Below, one piece after another: positions 17,061 to 25,349 of a DNA stretch of 64,000 bases. The notes below the pieces were generated by a model, which saw only the letters and a list, made by a program, of their open reading frames with translations, was not told the DNA's origin and ran no database searches. Numbering within the stretch: the stretch's first letter is position 1; each line of letters starts with the position of its first letter. The position numbers were made by a program, and so were the translations under genes. The stretch covers positions 1-64,000 of the forward strand of contig JBAYUH010000002.1 in the NCBI GenBank assembly GCA_041675185.1. Reading direction: 5' to 3'. This DNA is from UBA1557 sp041675185 (GTDB lineage Bacteria > Patescibacteriota > Patescibacteriia > Magasanikbacterales > UBA922).

Positions 17061-18290
17061 TTACAGTTTAGTATTTACATTATACGAATTATTCGAAATT
17101 TCTGCTTTCAAAAAATCTTCACCCTTTGAAGCCCAATCATTCAAACCAAGATATTTCATCTCCAAAATATAATCAGTAATAATTTGCTGTTTTTCTGTTT
17201 CATCAGTCAAGCTAGTCAAATATTTTGTAATAACCATATAATGTTGTTCCTCTCTTAGTATAGCATCTTCTATCTGCAACCACAATTGATTATCAAAAGC
17301 CCACTTAACAAATTTTGCATCATCTTCTTTTAACGCTTCCAAAATTCTTTGGTCAGCTTCTTCTACTGTAACCCCAGTATAACTTTTACTAGATAAATAA
17401 TTTTTGACAGGTGCGATCATTTTTTGGACATACTCTCCTACTGTATTTGGATCATAAGCTATATCTTGCACATTGTAGCTTGGACGCATAAACAAAGATA
17501 TACGTTCAGGGTGATTAGGTAAATCCATAGTTATCAAAACGTCTAGAATCTTTTCACTTTCATCAAAAGTCAAATCTGTTTTTATAATTTTGTATAAAAT
17601 ATAGTGAAAAGCAATATCCAATTTTGATTTCTTTTCTGGCAAAAATTTAGTAAGCAATTCTTTGATAAATGTTGAATGATTACGTGCTCTTTGAGGCTCA
17701 CCAATACTATACACATGACGTTGGCGCAACCACTGCAAAGTCTCAGTTGTTGGCAATTTCAAATTACGCAAAATTCCCAAAGTCTCAGAAAATCCTACCA
17801 TCACTAGATAATCTGCTTTTTTACCTAAGATTTTTTCTATTTTATCTATTCCATACTCAAGTCCAGCCAGACCACAAGCATTGGATACATAATAATCTGT
17901 AGAAGTTGTTGCTTTGCCAGGTGGCAGAGGTGAATAAGTGCCTCGAGGTACAGCTGTAATACTTACAGTATTATTGTTTTTGTTTATCTCAAGCATCTGA
18001 ATCACATCACAATGACCAGCTGTCTGTCCAGCTCGACTATCCAAACCAAGCACCAAAATACGTACAATCCCATCTTCTCCAAAAGGATCAGCGTTAGTAT
18101 CAATATTAATTTCTTGAGTTTGTCTATCTTTTATTATTTGTTCCATCTCCAAAGTTTGTCTGTCTACTATTTCTTCGCCAATTTGTTCTTCTGGAGTTTG
18201 TTTGTGATGAAAAATAAAATATAGAGCGAAAGCCAAAATCGCCACACTACTAATACCAATTATAATAAATTTTATTATTTTGTGTTTCAT
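17061..18290 (-). CDS. LytR-CpsA-Psr (LCP)-like membrane-anchored protein
   Basis: 409 residues. N-terminal membrane helix (FIIIGISSVAILAFALYFIF), then from about residue 75 an LCP-type core: VRILVLGLDSRAG, NNNTVSITAVPRGTYSP and later RQRHVYSIGEPQRARNHSTFIKEL with the family arginines. LCP enzymes move glycan from undecaprenyl phosphate onto the cell wall. Both key features (early LGLDSR, PRGT for the usual PRD) are present but diverged. The last 170 residues are helical and family-unlike. Faces outward; likely cell-envelope assembly. Confidence 0.75.
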   Translation of the reverse strand: MKHKIIKFIIIGISSVAILAFALYFIFHHKQTPEEQIGEEIVDRQTLEMEQIIKDRQTQEINIDTNADPFGEDGIVRILVLGLDSRAGQTAGHCDVIQMLEINKNNNTVSITAVPRGTYSPLPPGKATTSTDYYVSNACGLAGLEYGIDKIEKILGKKADYLVMVGFSETLGILRNLKLPTTETLQWLRQRHVYSIGEPQRARNHSTFIKELLTKFLPEKKSKLDIAFHYILYKIIKTDLTFDESEKILDVLITMDLPNHPERISLFMRPSYNVQDIAYDPNTVGEYVQKMIAPVKNYLSSKSYTGVTVEEADQRILEALKEDDAKFVKWAFDNQLWLQIEDAILREEQHYMVITKYLTSLTDETEKQQIITDYILEMKYLGLNDWASKGEDFLKAEISNNSYNVNTKL

Positions 18291-18351
18291 ACTTTTATTT
18301 TACTATATTTTACAAAAAATTAAAATGGATTTTGATAAATTTTTACTCCAA

Positions 18352-18375
18352 CAAAAAACAGCTAGAAAATGCTGT
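18352..18375 (-). terminator. Intrinsic terminator of the 18.6-19.3 kb lipoprotein gene
   Basis: On the minus strand ACAGC-loop-GCTGT runs into T5-6. It lies about 235 nt past the lipoprotein stop, implying a long 3' UTR. A second hairpin (AGTAGGT/ACCTATT, about 18380-18400) precedes it. Confidence 0.65.
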
Positions 18376-18511
18376 CTTATAGTAGGTACAAAAACCTATT
18401 TTGTCAAATGTTTTTTTCATCTTCCAAAATTTCTTTCCTCTATAAAAAATAATCAAAATATACGATAAAGATGTCTACTGAAAATCATCTACATGATTTG
18501 CAATAGACAAC

Positions 18512-18582
18512 TGGGTTCCTGTGTAAACACTGGAACCCATGTATGCCCTCCGATGATCACAGACAAGTCGACGTGAGTCGAC
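18512..18582. repeat. Two strong hairpins in the 3' region of a foreign-looking gene
   Basis: TGGGTTCC (18512-18519) / GGAACCCA (18532-18539) with inner GTGT/ACAC; and GTCGAC (18567-18572) - GTGA - GTCGAC (18577-18582). The GC content is above the surroundings. The gene-free stretch 18291-18609 otherwise holds only the terminator above. Confidence 0.55.
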
Positions 18583-18609
18583 CGGTATATAAATCACCCA
18601 CAAAAAACG

Positions 18610-19329
18610 TCAGCGAACAATGAGCTGTTTCAACTCCTTCTTGGAGTTGCATACTACTACATTACTCAGACCACGTCCTTTGTTGTTCACTGCCTCAACA
18701 TTGTCGAGGCTGATATCAAACCTACTCATCTTTGTTTCGGGAAAGTCAAACCATCCGACTAACGCAAAAATGTGTCCAGTGTCTGGAATACTAATATGTA
18801 CCTGGGCATCACTAACTGCCGGCTGGGGCAGATAGACAACACCCCCGACACCTTGAGTGAGTGGTTGGACAAAACCACCGCTGACAAAAGGATGATTACC
18901 ATCCATTGTGTCGTTGTCCAGAATTTCAAATGCGATAATGTTCGCATTATCATCATCTTTGTGGAAAAAGCTATAGACCATATCCTCGTCATGATTCCCC
19001 TGAGGAACCTCGACGCGGACAGACACACTCTCCACAAATGTTTGTTGATGATCGCAGGGTGTTACCATGAACTTCAGCAGAACAGCCTGCTCATCAATCA
19101 ACACATTGTCGTTCTCTCGAGGGATAATACTAACCACAAAATCCTTACCAGTACTCTGACAGAGGTGTTTTACCTCCTCATAAGAAACTGGACAATTGAT
19201 GGTGTTAACGATTTCAACAGAATGTTGCGGGACAGTCTGTTGATGATTGGTTGAAGTGGTGTTTCCATCATCCTCGCATCCAAGGGCGAAGAAAGAAACA
19301 AGAAAAGCGGCAAAAAAACGTGACAACAT
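18610..19329 (-). CDS. Lipoprotein of unknown function, atypical base composition
   Basis: 239 residues from ATG 19329, which has an AGAGGAAAAGAG Shine-Dalgarno-like run upstream; the longer TTG frame has none. Signal peptide MLSRFFAAFLVSFFALGC with a lipoprotein-type cysteine, then CEDDGNTTSTNHQQ linker. The mature part is acidic and His-rich (GNHDEDMVYSFFHKDDD), predicted beta. No family recognised. GC content and codon choice (many C/G-ending codons, TGA stop) differ visibly from both neighbours, and it has its own consensus promoter and terminator, so recent acquisition is likely. Confidence 0.75.
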   Translation of the reverse strand: MLSRFFAAFLVSFFALGCEDDGNTTSTNHQQTVPQHSVEIVNTINCPVSYEEVKHLCQSTGKDFVVSIIPRENDNVLIDEQAVLLKFMVTPCDHQQTFVESVSVRVEVPQGNHDEDMVYSFFHKDDDNANIIAFEILDNDTMDGNHPFVSGGFVQPLTQGVGGVVYLPQPAVSDAQVHISIPDTGHIFALVGWFDFPETKMSRFDISLDNVEAVNNKGRGLSNVVVCNSKKELKQLIVR

Positions 19330-19408
19330 AAAGCACTCTTTTCCTCTTGAAGTGACTTTCAAACAACGAAGTTACCCAAAACATTGTTAGTGTCTTAGAT
19401 AACGCAAA

Positions 19409-19437
19409 ATTATAGAATAAAATTGTCATTTTGTCAA
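19409..19437 (-). promoter_or_regulatory. Consensus sigma70 promoter of the 18.6-19.3 kb lipoprotein
   Basis: Minus strand TTGACA (19432-19437), exactly 17 bp, TATAAT (19409-19414). All 12 positions match consensus. Leader about 75 nt. Confidence 0.8.
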
Positions 19438-19464
19438 TATGTAAAATTAGTTAAACATGTGTAC

Positions 19465-19487
19465 AAAAAAGACTCCCAATAGGAGCC
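19465..19487 (-). terminator. Intrinsic terminator of apbE
   Basis: On the minus strand GGCTCC-tatt-GGGAGTC followed by T6, 36 nt after the apbE stop. Confidence 0.75.
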
Positions 19488-19522
19488 ATATTCTTGTATA
19501 TTATTCAATTATCCAAAATTTA

Positions 19523-20401
19523 TCAAACAAAAAACAACTCCCCATGAAAATCTTTGGAAACATCTACATTATTATCAGCATACAAAATTACATATTGAAA
19601 ACTATATACTTCCAACAAAATTTCTTTGTCCACCATATATAGACAAGTTGCCAAAGCATCAGCCAACATCGCACTATCAGCTATTACCCACGTTGCCAAA
19701 ACATCTTTTGAAGATTCCAAAGTTTTTGGATTTATTATGTGATTGAATTTCCCCCATTTACGACGACTACCAGAAGAAGCGCAGATACTTTGATTACAAA
19801 TCTCAGCCACACCAATCACTTGTGAAAAATCATTAGGATTTTCCAAACCCACACGCATTTTTTCTTGTCCATTATTTTGATAAAAAATATCTCCACCAGC
19901 ATCCACACAAAAATAATTTATATTAGAATCAATCAACATCTGACTCACAATATCTATTATATATCCTTTACCACAAGCACCAAAATCCAAAACTGTTTTC
20001 TGTTTTACAGTCAAATTTGGAAAATCATAATCCAACACATCTTCCCAAGGTAGTGGCTTTGTTATAATTTCTTTTTGTTTTAGAGAATATTTAGCATCAT
20101 AACCAGCGTCCACCAAAGTCTTACCAATAAGTGGTGTGAAGACACCTTGAGTCAAGGCATACAAATCATAGTACAAATCAAACAACGGCTTGGCATCATC
20201 TGACAAAACATAATTTCCAGGTTTACTAACCATTTTTGAAAGCCAAGAATCTTCACGAAAACGAGAATAAGTTTGTTCAAATTTTTCTATTCTATTTTTT
20301 ATTTTCGTAAAAAAATTCGTCTGATCCAAGACAGACGAATCCAAAATGTCAATTTGCCAATGAGTACCAATGGCTTCAAATTGAATACTATTTTTAGTCA
20401 T
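19523..20401 (-). CDS. apbE: FAD:protein FMN transferase (ApbE)
   Basis: 292 residues. ApbE motifs in order: AIGTHWQIDIL at the start, FEQTYSRFREDSWLSKM near 40-60, DFGACGKGYIIDIV near 140 (usual DLGAIAKGYAVD), YFCVDAGGDIF, HIINPKT and the C-terminal metal-site segment ATWVIADSAMLADALATCLY. It attaches FMN to a Thr of extracytoplasmic flavoproteins. No lipoprotein signal is visible, whereas most ApbE enzymes are exported; the starting MTKNSIQFEAIG looks cytoplasmic. It lies 5 nt after the FMN-binding lipoprotein, which is its expected substrate. Confidence 0.92.
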   Translation of the reverse strand: MTKNSIQFEAIGTHWQIDILDSSVLDQTNFFTKIKNRIEKFEQTYSRFREDSWLSKMVSKPGNYVLSDDAKPLFDLYYDLYALTQGVFTPLIGKTLVDAGYDAKYSLKQKEIITKPLPWEDVLDYDFPNLTVKQKTVLDFGACGKGYIIDIVSQMLIDSNINYFCVDAGGDIFYQNNGQEKMRVGLENPNDFSQVIGVAEICNQSICASSGSRRKWGKFNHIINPKTLESSKDVLATWVIADSAMLADALATCLYMVDKEILLEVYSFQYVILYADNNVDVSKDFHGELFFV

Positions 20402-20406
20402 ATATA

Positions 20407-20982
20407 TTATAAAGAAGCTTGTGATTTTATTATAGAAACAGCATTATTGAAACCTTGAGTAGTCAAAGAAGCTCCAGCAACTCTATTTAAATTTAGAGAA
20501 CTGATGTCTTTACCCACAACTTGTGATTTTAAATTATCAGAAAACATATTTTGATAAGCAAGGGCAGTTCTGTTATTAGACATAGTCTGAACATTAACAT
20601 CTGTAACAATATCATTTTGCAATGTAAGACTTATTCCTATAGTTTCTTGACCACTAGGAGCACGGTATTGCCCTGTAGTAGAATAACTTCCATCTTTATA
20701 TTGATTCATCATACTACCATTACCACCCATCATACCAGAACCAGAAGTACCTGCACTATTATTTGAAACAGTGGTAGGCGCTACTTGTTCACTAGTATTA
20801 GAATTTCCCATCACACTAGGATCAATATTTTGAGTAATTGGAATTTGTGAGACACTATTATTTGAATCAATAGGTGTCTGATTAGTGGTACTAGTAACTC
20901 CACAACCACTAGCCAAAAAAGCCAAAGTAAGTACAGCAACTAATACTAACAAATTTGGTAAATTACTTATCTGTTTTTTCAT
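20407..20982 (-). CDS. FMN-binding domain lipoprotein (flavinylated)
   Basis: 191 residues. Signal ending LAFLASGC, a Ser/Thr/Asn/Gly/Met-rich linker (SGMMGGNGSMMNQ), then an FMN-binding domain from about residue 95 (YKDGSYSTTGQYRAPSGQ) with the flavinylation sequon GASLTTQGF near 175, where the Thr after the Ser-x pair takes FMN. First gene of the pair with apbE. Role: extracytoplasmic one-electron carrier. No NqrC/RnfG-type partner is visible in the window. Confidence 0.88.
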   Translation of the reverse strand: MKKQISNLPNLLVLVAVLTLAFLASGCGVTSTTNQTPIDSNNSVSQIPITQNIDPSVMGNSNTSEQVAPTTVSNNSAGTSGSGMMGGNGSMMNQYKDGSYSTTGQYRAPSGQETIGISLTLQNDIVTDVNVQTMSNNRTALAYQNMFSDNLKSQVVGKDISSLNLNRVAGASLTTQGFNNAVSIIKSQASL

Positions 20983-21145
20983 ATAAAAAAATTAAAATTA
21001 AGACCGAACTATTATAACATACTTCGACATAACAGCCTATACTGCAATATGAACATTAAATTAAATAGTATACTAATTCTATATAATATACTACGCAAAT
21101 AATAAAACTTTTATTTCAAACAAAGCTTTTTGGCTTAATCTAAAA

Positions 21146-21176
21146 CAAAAAAACAGAACCTTCCAGCTCTGTCTTT
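21146..21176 (-). terminator. Terminator of the DEAD-box helicase gene
   Basis: On the minus strand ACAGAGCTGGAAGGTTCTGT folds (ACAGA/TCTGT) and is followed by T7. Confidence 0.65.
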
Positions 21177-21186
21177 GATAATTTTA

Positions 21187-22482
21187 TTATCTTTCTCCTC
21201 TAGTTTGACTACGTCCATATTGACGTTCACGACGGAAGTTACGGTGACGATTTTGATTTTGTCCTTGACCTCCACGCTGACGATTGGCAAAATTTTGTCT
21301 TGCTGGTGCCGGATTATTTCGTACTGGCAAATAGTCACTTACAGGTTCATGAGGCATAATTGGCAAATCTAAAATAGGCAAAGATTTGCGAATCAATTTT
21401 TCTATTTTTCTAATATCAGATTTTTCTGGTGGAGTTACAAAAGAAATTGCTTTACCAAATTTACCAGCACGACCAGTACGTCCAATACGATGCACATAAT
21501 CTTCTGAATTGTCTGGCAAATCAAAATTGATAACAAGAGAAATTTGTTTGACATCTATTCCTCTAGCAGCAATATCTGTAGCAACCATAATACGAAATCT
21601 ACCTTTACTAAATCCATCAAGTGCAGTTTTACGTTGAGCTTGAGTACGGTTGGAATGAATTTCAGTTACAGTATGATTGGCAATACGAATATCACGAGTA
21701 ATACGTTTGGCACCATGTTTGGTACGAGAAAAAATAAGTATTGTATCTTGTTTATAAGTATTCAAAAGAGAATAAAGCAAACGCATTTTGTCCAATTTAC
21801 TTACAATAAAAACTTCTTGCTCTACATTTTCAGCAGAAGTACCTTGTGGAGCAATTTCAATTCTAAGTGGCATTTTCATAAAAGCACTAGCCAAACTAGA
21901 AATTGAAGGTGGCATAGTTGCTGAAAAAAGCATTGTTTGTTTTTCTTTTGGAGCTTTTTGCAAAATACGTCTTATTTGTGGCAAAAATCCCACATCAAGC
22001 ATTCTGTCTGCTTCATCCAAGATCAACACTTTTACATTGTCTAATCGAAAATATCTTTGTTCCATCAAATCATCAAGACGGCCAGGAGTAGCAATCACAA
22101 TATGAGGGTTAGCTTTCAAATCCTTGATTTGAGGACGAGAAGATACACCACCAATAATTACAGCTGAACGCATACCAAGAGGTCCACCAATTTGTTTCAG
22201 AGCATCAGCTACTTGCTGAGCCAATTCACGAGTTGGAACCAAAATCAGACCTTGTCCTCTACTGGTCGCTAGACGCTGAAGAAGAGGGATACCATAAGCT
22301 AGAGTTTTGCCTGTACCAGTCTGTGCAATACCTACAACATCTTTTCCTTCTAGAGCACCAGGAATTACCTGATGTTGGATAGGTGTAGGAGTAAAAAATC
22401 CTTTTTGTTTAAGAATTTCCAAGAAATTCTTACTTATACCAAGATCGTCGAAACGACCAGTATTTGATTGTTTTTCTGTCAT
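21187..22482 (-). CDS. DEAD-box ATP-dependent RNA helicase (RhlE/CsdA-like)
   Basis: 431 residues from ATG 22482; the longer TTG frame reads through an RNA hairpin. Motifs: Q-motif FFTPTPIQHQ, I AQTGTGKT, Ia PTRELAQQ, II LDEADRML, III SATM, V TDIAARGIDV, VI HRIGRTGRAG. A basic RG/QN-rich tail (RQRGGQGQNQNRHRNF) follows for RNA binding. It unwinds structured RNA; such enzymes assist ribosome assembly or mRNA decay, especially in the cold. Its divergent neighbour is a cold-shock protein, supporting that role. The start codon directly follows a hairpin plus U8 tract (see leader). Confidence 0.95.
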   Translation of the reverse strand: MTEKQSNTGRFDDLGISKNFLEILKQKGFFTPTPIQHQVIPGALEGKDVVGIAQTGTGKTLAYGIPLLQRLATSRGQGLILVPTRELAQQVADALKQIGGPLGMRSAVIIGGVSSRPQIKDLKANPHIVIATPGRLDDLMEQRYFRLDNVKVLILDEADRMLDVGFLPQIRRILQKAPKEKQTMLFSATMPPSISSLASAFMKMPLRIEIAPQGTSAENVEQEVFIVSKLDKMRLLYSLLNTYKQDTILIFSRTKHGAKRITRDIRIANHTVTEIHSNRTQAQRKTALDGFSKGRFRIMVATDIAARGIDVKQISLVINFDLPDNSEDYVHRIGRTGRAGKFGKAISFVTPPEKSDIRKIEKLIRKSLPILDLPIMPHEPVSDYLPVRNNPAPARQNFANRQRGGQGQNQNRHRNFRRERQYGRSQTRGER

Positions 22483-22596
22483 AAAAAAAATTGTGTGACC
22501 CAATATTTCCAAGAGTCACACATTTATCCGCCTTTGGCGGATTGACACAAAAAAAATCGAGTCGCAGGGCTGTAATCAGCCGTGCATATAAATTAA
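22483..22596 (-). promoter_or_regulatory. Leader of the DEAD-box gene with terminator-like attenuator touching the start codon
   Basis: Minus-strand leader of about 114 nt. In order: hairpin GGCTG-atta-CAGCC and a U8 tract; hairpin ATCCGCC-ttt-GGCGGAT (22526-22542); then TGTGTGAC (22515-22522) - 15 nt - GTCACACA (22492-22499), one A, U8, ATG at 22482. The last unit has the form of an intrinsic terminator and leaves no room for a Shine-Dalgarno site. Temperature-dependent attenuation or occlusion is inferred. Confidence 0.65.
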
Positions 22597-22602
22597 GACG
22601 TC

Positions 22603-22631
22603 AGTATAGCAAAGAAACACTATCCTGTCAA
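22603..22631 (-). promoter_or_regulatory. Sigma70 promoter of the DEAD-box gene
   Basis: Minus strand TTGACA (22626-22631), 17 bp, TATACT (22603-22608). Confidence 0.8.
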
Positions 22632-22683
22632 GAGCCAAAACAAAAAAATCATTATAATTAAGCCAAAAAAACACACAGCTACC

Positions 22684-22712
22684 TTGACAAAAAACATCTT
22701 ATATGCTATACT
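22684..22712 (+). promoter_or_regulatory. Sigma70 promoter of the cold-shock gene
   Basis: TTGACA (22684-22689), 17 bp, TATACT (22707-22712). The leader to the ATG is about 90 nt, long for this genome and usual for cold-shock genes. It lies back-to-back with the DEAD-box promoter, 53 bp between -35 boxes. Confidence 0.8.
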
Positions 22713-22809
22713 ATTTTTCGTAGCTTAGGTTACAAAATATTCAAAGAGTAGAGATAAAGTCGAATTTCTGCATCTTGGTATTTAATTCACATTATCTTTA
22801 CATACATAT

Positions 22810-23004
22810 ATGCAAGGAACAATCAAAAAATTGACAGACAAAAACTTTGGTTTTATCTCTCAAGATGGCGGCGACGATTTATTTTTTCACGCCAACAGTT
22901 TAGCAGGTGTTGACTTCTCTGAATTAAGAGAAGGCGATGCTGTTACTTTTGAAGTAGAAAATACTCCAAAAGGAAAAGCTGCTACAAACGTACAAAAAGC
23001 TTAA
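22810..23004 (+). CDS. Cold-shock protein (CspA family)
   Basis: 64 residues, single OB-fold. RNP1 KNFGFIS and RNP2 DLFFHANS are both intact. Binds single-stranded RNA/DNA and melts secondary structure. Slightly shorter than CspA (70). It has its own promoter and terminator, so it is monocistronic. Confidence 0.95.
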   Translation: MQGTIKKLTDKNFGFISQDGGDDLFFHANSLAGVDFSELREGDAVTFEVENTPKGKAATNVQKA

Positions 23005-23018
23005 TAACTTTTATACTA

Positions 23019-23051
23019 AAAAATAGTCCCGATAAAATCGGGACTATTTTT
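23019..23051 (+). terminator. Terminator of the cold-shock gene
   Basis: AAATAGTCCCGAT - aaa - ATCGGGACTATTT with T-run; perfect 13 bp stem, works in both directions and also ends 23064-23258. Confidence 0.9.
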
Positions 23052-23063
23052 ATTTGTAAAAAT

Positions 23064-23258
23064 TTATTTAGCTTTAGATGGCTTGGCTAATCTATTACCC
23101 ATACTACGCTGTCTCTCTGCACCAGCTTGGCTATTTTCTTTGGCATGGAAACCATCTTGACGAGACACTTGTTTCTTATATTTACCAAAAGAGATAGTCA
23201 AATCTTGACCTTTTTTGTGCTCTATTTTTTTCAAATTTTTGAGAACTTTACTTAACAT
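23064..23258 (-). CDS. Small basic hypothetical protein
   Basis: 64 residues, very rich in Lys/Arg/Gln (KVLKNLKKIEHKKGQDL; RQDGFHAKENSQAG), no membrane helix. Nucleic-acid or ribosome binding is plausible from charge alone. Family not recognised. It has its own gene space between a terminator and tRNA-Asn, and codon use is normal, so I take it as real. Confidence 0.6.
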   Translation of the reverse strand: MLSKVLKNLKKIEHKKGQDLTISFGKYKKQVSRQDGFHAKENSQAGAERQRSMGNRLAKPSKAK

Positions 23259-23358
23259 ATATGTTTATTTTAAAAAAATAAATATACTATATAATACTTA
23301 CTTAGTATAACCTATTTTCAAAGATAAGAAAAGAGAGAAACTTTATCTGTGTATTTAG

Positions 23359-23430
23359 CTCCCAGAGCAGGATTCGAACCTACGACATCCACGTTAACAG
23401 CGTGGCGTTCTACCACTGAACTATCCGGGA
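23359..23430 (-). tRNA. tRNA-Asn (GTT)
   Basis: Minus strand, starts TCCCGGATAGTTCAGTGGTA. 7 bp acceptor stem with one G-U, anticodon loop CTGTTAA with GTT, TpsiC arm GTAGG-TTCGAAT-CCTGC. CCA is not encoded. Confidence 0.95.
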
Positions 23431-23441
23431 ATATTTAGAAT

Positions 23442-23472
23442 AAAAATCCCGCTTTTTAGCGGGTTATTTTTT
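23442..23472 (-). terminator. Terminator between rhodanese gene and tRNA-Asn
   Basis: CCCGCT (23448-23453) pairs with AGCGGG (23458-23463); T-rich on both strands. Confidence 0.7.
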
Positions 23473-23588
23473 GTTCAGAAAAATGACACCCACTATTGGC
23501 TGATATTATTATTCAAATTATTGTTATTTGATAGTTGTATCATAACTATAATATATTACTATATTTACTTTGAATTGTCAAATATTTT

Positions 23589-23897
23589 TTAATCATTCTC
23601 AAACATATTGTATACCATAAAACCACCTACCAGATTATAGACATTTGTATAACCTTGGCTTTCCAAAAAATTAGTAGCCAGAGCACTACGTGTGCCAGAG
23701 TGACAAACACAAACAATAGTTTCTGATTTGTCTGTTAACTTATTCAGAAACTCTTTTTCAAGAATATCCAATGGTACAAGCAATGAACCAGGTATATGAC
23801 CTTCTTCATATTCTGATTTACTGCGTACATCGAGTATAATAAATTTTTTGGCCTGTTTTTGCCATTCTTTCAATTCTAGAGTATTAACTGTTTTCAT
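23589..23897 (-). CDS. Single-domain rhodanese-like sulfurtransferase
   Basis: 102 residues from ATG 23897 (a GTG two codons upstream is possible). Rhodanese features: LDVRSKSEYEEGHIPGSLLVPL and active-site loop CHSGTRS with the catalytic Cys near 65. It carries persulfide sulfur in the cytoplasm, like GlpE/PspE; the acceptor is unknown. Monocistronic between two terminators. Confidence 0.92.
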   Translation of the reverse strand: MKTVNTLELKEWQKQAKKFIILDVRSKSEYEEGHIPGSLLVPLDILEKEFLNKLTDKSETIVCVCHSGTRSALATNFLESQGYTNVYNLVGGFMVYNMFEND

Positions 23898-23966
23898 ATA
23901 CACTACTTATATAAATTAAAATATTACAATCTATACTACAAAATTCATAACAAACCGTCAAGAAAC

Positions 23967-24001
23967 AAAAAGCTGCCCACAAGCATGTGGCAGCTTTTTT
24001 T
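23967..24001 (-). terminator. Terminator of the DUF378 gene
   Basis: AAAAAGCTGCC and GGCAGCTTTTTTT enclose a hairpin with near-perfect arms (GCTGCCCAC/GTGGCAGC). Confidence 0.9.
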
Positions 24002-24015
24002 GAAAAAGACAATCA

Positions 24016-24234
24016 TTATACTGTCTTTCCTGTTGTACATTCTTTACAATCTTTTTTGTGAGTAAACAATACTACTAAACCAGACAAACCTACAAGTATG
24101 TAGATAACTCTAGATAAAACAGCTGTTTGACCACCAAAAAGTTGACCAACATCCCAACCAAATAAACCTAATAATAACCAATTCAAAGCTCCTACCACAA
24201 CTAGCAAGAAAGCTATCATATGTAATCCTTTCAT
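24016..24234 (-). CDS. DUF378 family membrane protein
   Basis: 72 residues from ATG 24234, which has a GGGGGTG Shine-Dalgarno run 7 nt upstream; this decides against the GTG at 24243. Two membrane helices with the family signature VVGALNWLLLGLFGWDVG, and a C-terminal CKEC pair after HKKD. Function of DUF378 is unknown. Confidence 0.88.
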   Translation of the reverse strand: MKGLHMIAFLLVVVGALNWLLLGLFGWDVGQLFGGQTAVLSRVIYILVGLSGLVVLFTHKKDCKECTTGKTV

Positions 24235-24274
24235 ATACTTCACCCCCTTTCTAAAATATTAGTTGAATAATACT

Positions 24275-25258
24275 TTATCTAATACCAATAAGATTTCTTA
24301 TTTCTTTCATTGTGACTCTCGCAATCTTGGAAGCTTTCTCTTCACCTTCAGAAAGTACTGTAGCCAAAAAACTTCTATCTTCCAAAAATTGTGTACGGTC
24401 ATTGCGAAACTCTTCAAAATATTCACTTATTGATTGTGCCAATTTTTCTTTCAACTCTCCGTATTTAATAGTACCATTTTTTTGTGCTTCAGCAAATTTA
24501 TTATACACAGCTTTACCGGCAAAGTTTTTTAGTAATAAAAATAAATTTTCTACACCCGGAGATTTTTCTCCTGATTCAGTAGCAGTGACAGCTTTTTTTA
24601 ATTTTGCAAAAATTACTTCTGGTTCATCAGCCAATTCTAATACACTATTCATACCATAACTCTTGCTCATTTTTTTTGTTGGTTCCACTAGACTCATTAT
24701 TTTTGGTGTTTCTGTTAGTAACACTTTTGTTTCTGGAAAATATTTTCCATAACGATTATTAAACCAACGTGCAATATCACGAGTAATTTCTACATGTTGT
24801 ACTTGATCCTGTCCGACAGGAACTAAATTTCCATGATACATCAAAATATCAGCTGCCTGCAAAATTGGATAAGTCAAAAGACCAGTATTAATATTTTTGG
24901 CTTGTTTTTGAGATTTATCTTTGTATTGAGTCATTCTTTCCAATTCAGCAATAGGAGTAATTGTATTGAAAATCCAAGCCAACTCAGTATGCTCTTGTAC
25001 ATGAGATTGAACAAAAAATGTTGATTTCTTAGGATCAATACCTAGAGCTAGAAGTTCAGCACCCATAAGAATAATCTGTTCACGTCTATCTTGGGCAGTT
25101 TTGTCTCCAGTCATAGCATGATAATCTGCTATACAAAAATAACAATCATAGTCAGGATTTTTCTGTAATTCTACCCAATTTTTCAAAGCTCCCAGATAAT
25201 TACCTACATGCAAATTGCCAGTCGGCTGGATAGCGGAAAAAACGATTTTTTTACTCAT
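24275..25258 (-). CDS. trpS: Tryptophanyl-tRNA synthetase
   Basis: 327 residues, normal length for class Ic. HIGH-type motif QPTGNLHVGNYLGAL at the start, specificity region HYHAMTGD-like (DYHAMTGD), GQDQVQHVEI and the KMSKS loop (TKKMSKSYG) near 197. Charges tRNA-Trp. No T-box leader seen upstream (91 nt gap to the preceding gene). Confidence 0.97.
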   Translation of the reverse strand: MSKKIVFSAIQPTGNLHVGNYLGALKNWVELQKNPDYDCYFCIADYHAMTGDKTAQDRREQIILMGAELLALGIDPKKSTFFVQSHVQEHTELAWIFNTITPIAELERMTQYKDKSQKQAKNINTGLLTYPILQAADILMYHGNLVPVGQDQVQHVEITRDIARWFNNRYGKYFPETKVLLTETPKIMSLVEPTKKMSKSYGMNSVLELADEPEVIFAKLKKAVTATESGEKSPGVENLFLLLKNFAGKAVYNKFAEAQKNGTIKYGELKEKLAQSISEYFEEFRNDRTQFLEDRSFLATVLSEGEEKASKIARVTMKEIRNLIGIR

Positions 25259-25349
25259 ACAAATTATTTACTTAGCTAAAATATAATTATACTTTATCAT
25301 AAAAATAGAATAATACAAGTGTCTTTCATAAAAATATAAAAACAAACTA

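Noticed and set aside
18280..18468. Small plus-strand ORF (61 codons)
   Set aside because: It overlaps the antisense terminator hairpins and the start of the LCP-like gene and has no protein-like features.
25259..25349. T-box or trp leader before trpS
   Set aside because: Gap is only 91 nt, AT-rich, with no T-box sequence or terminator pair.
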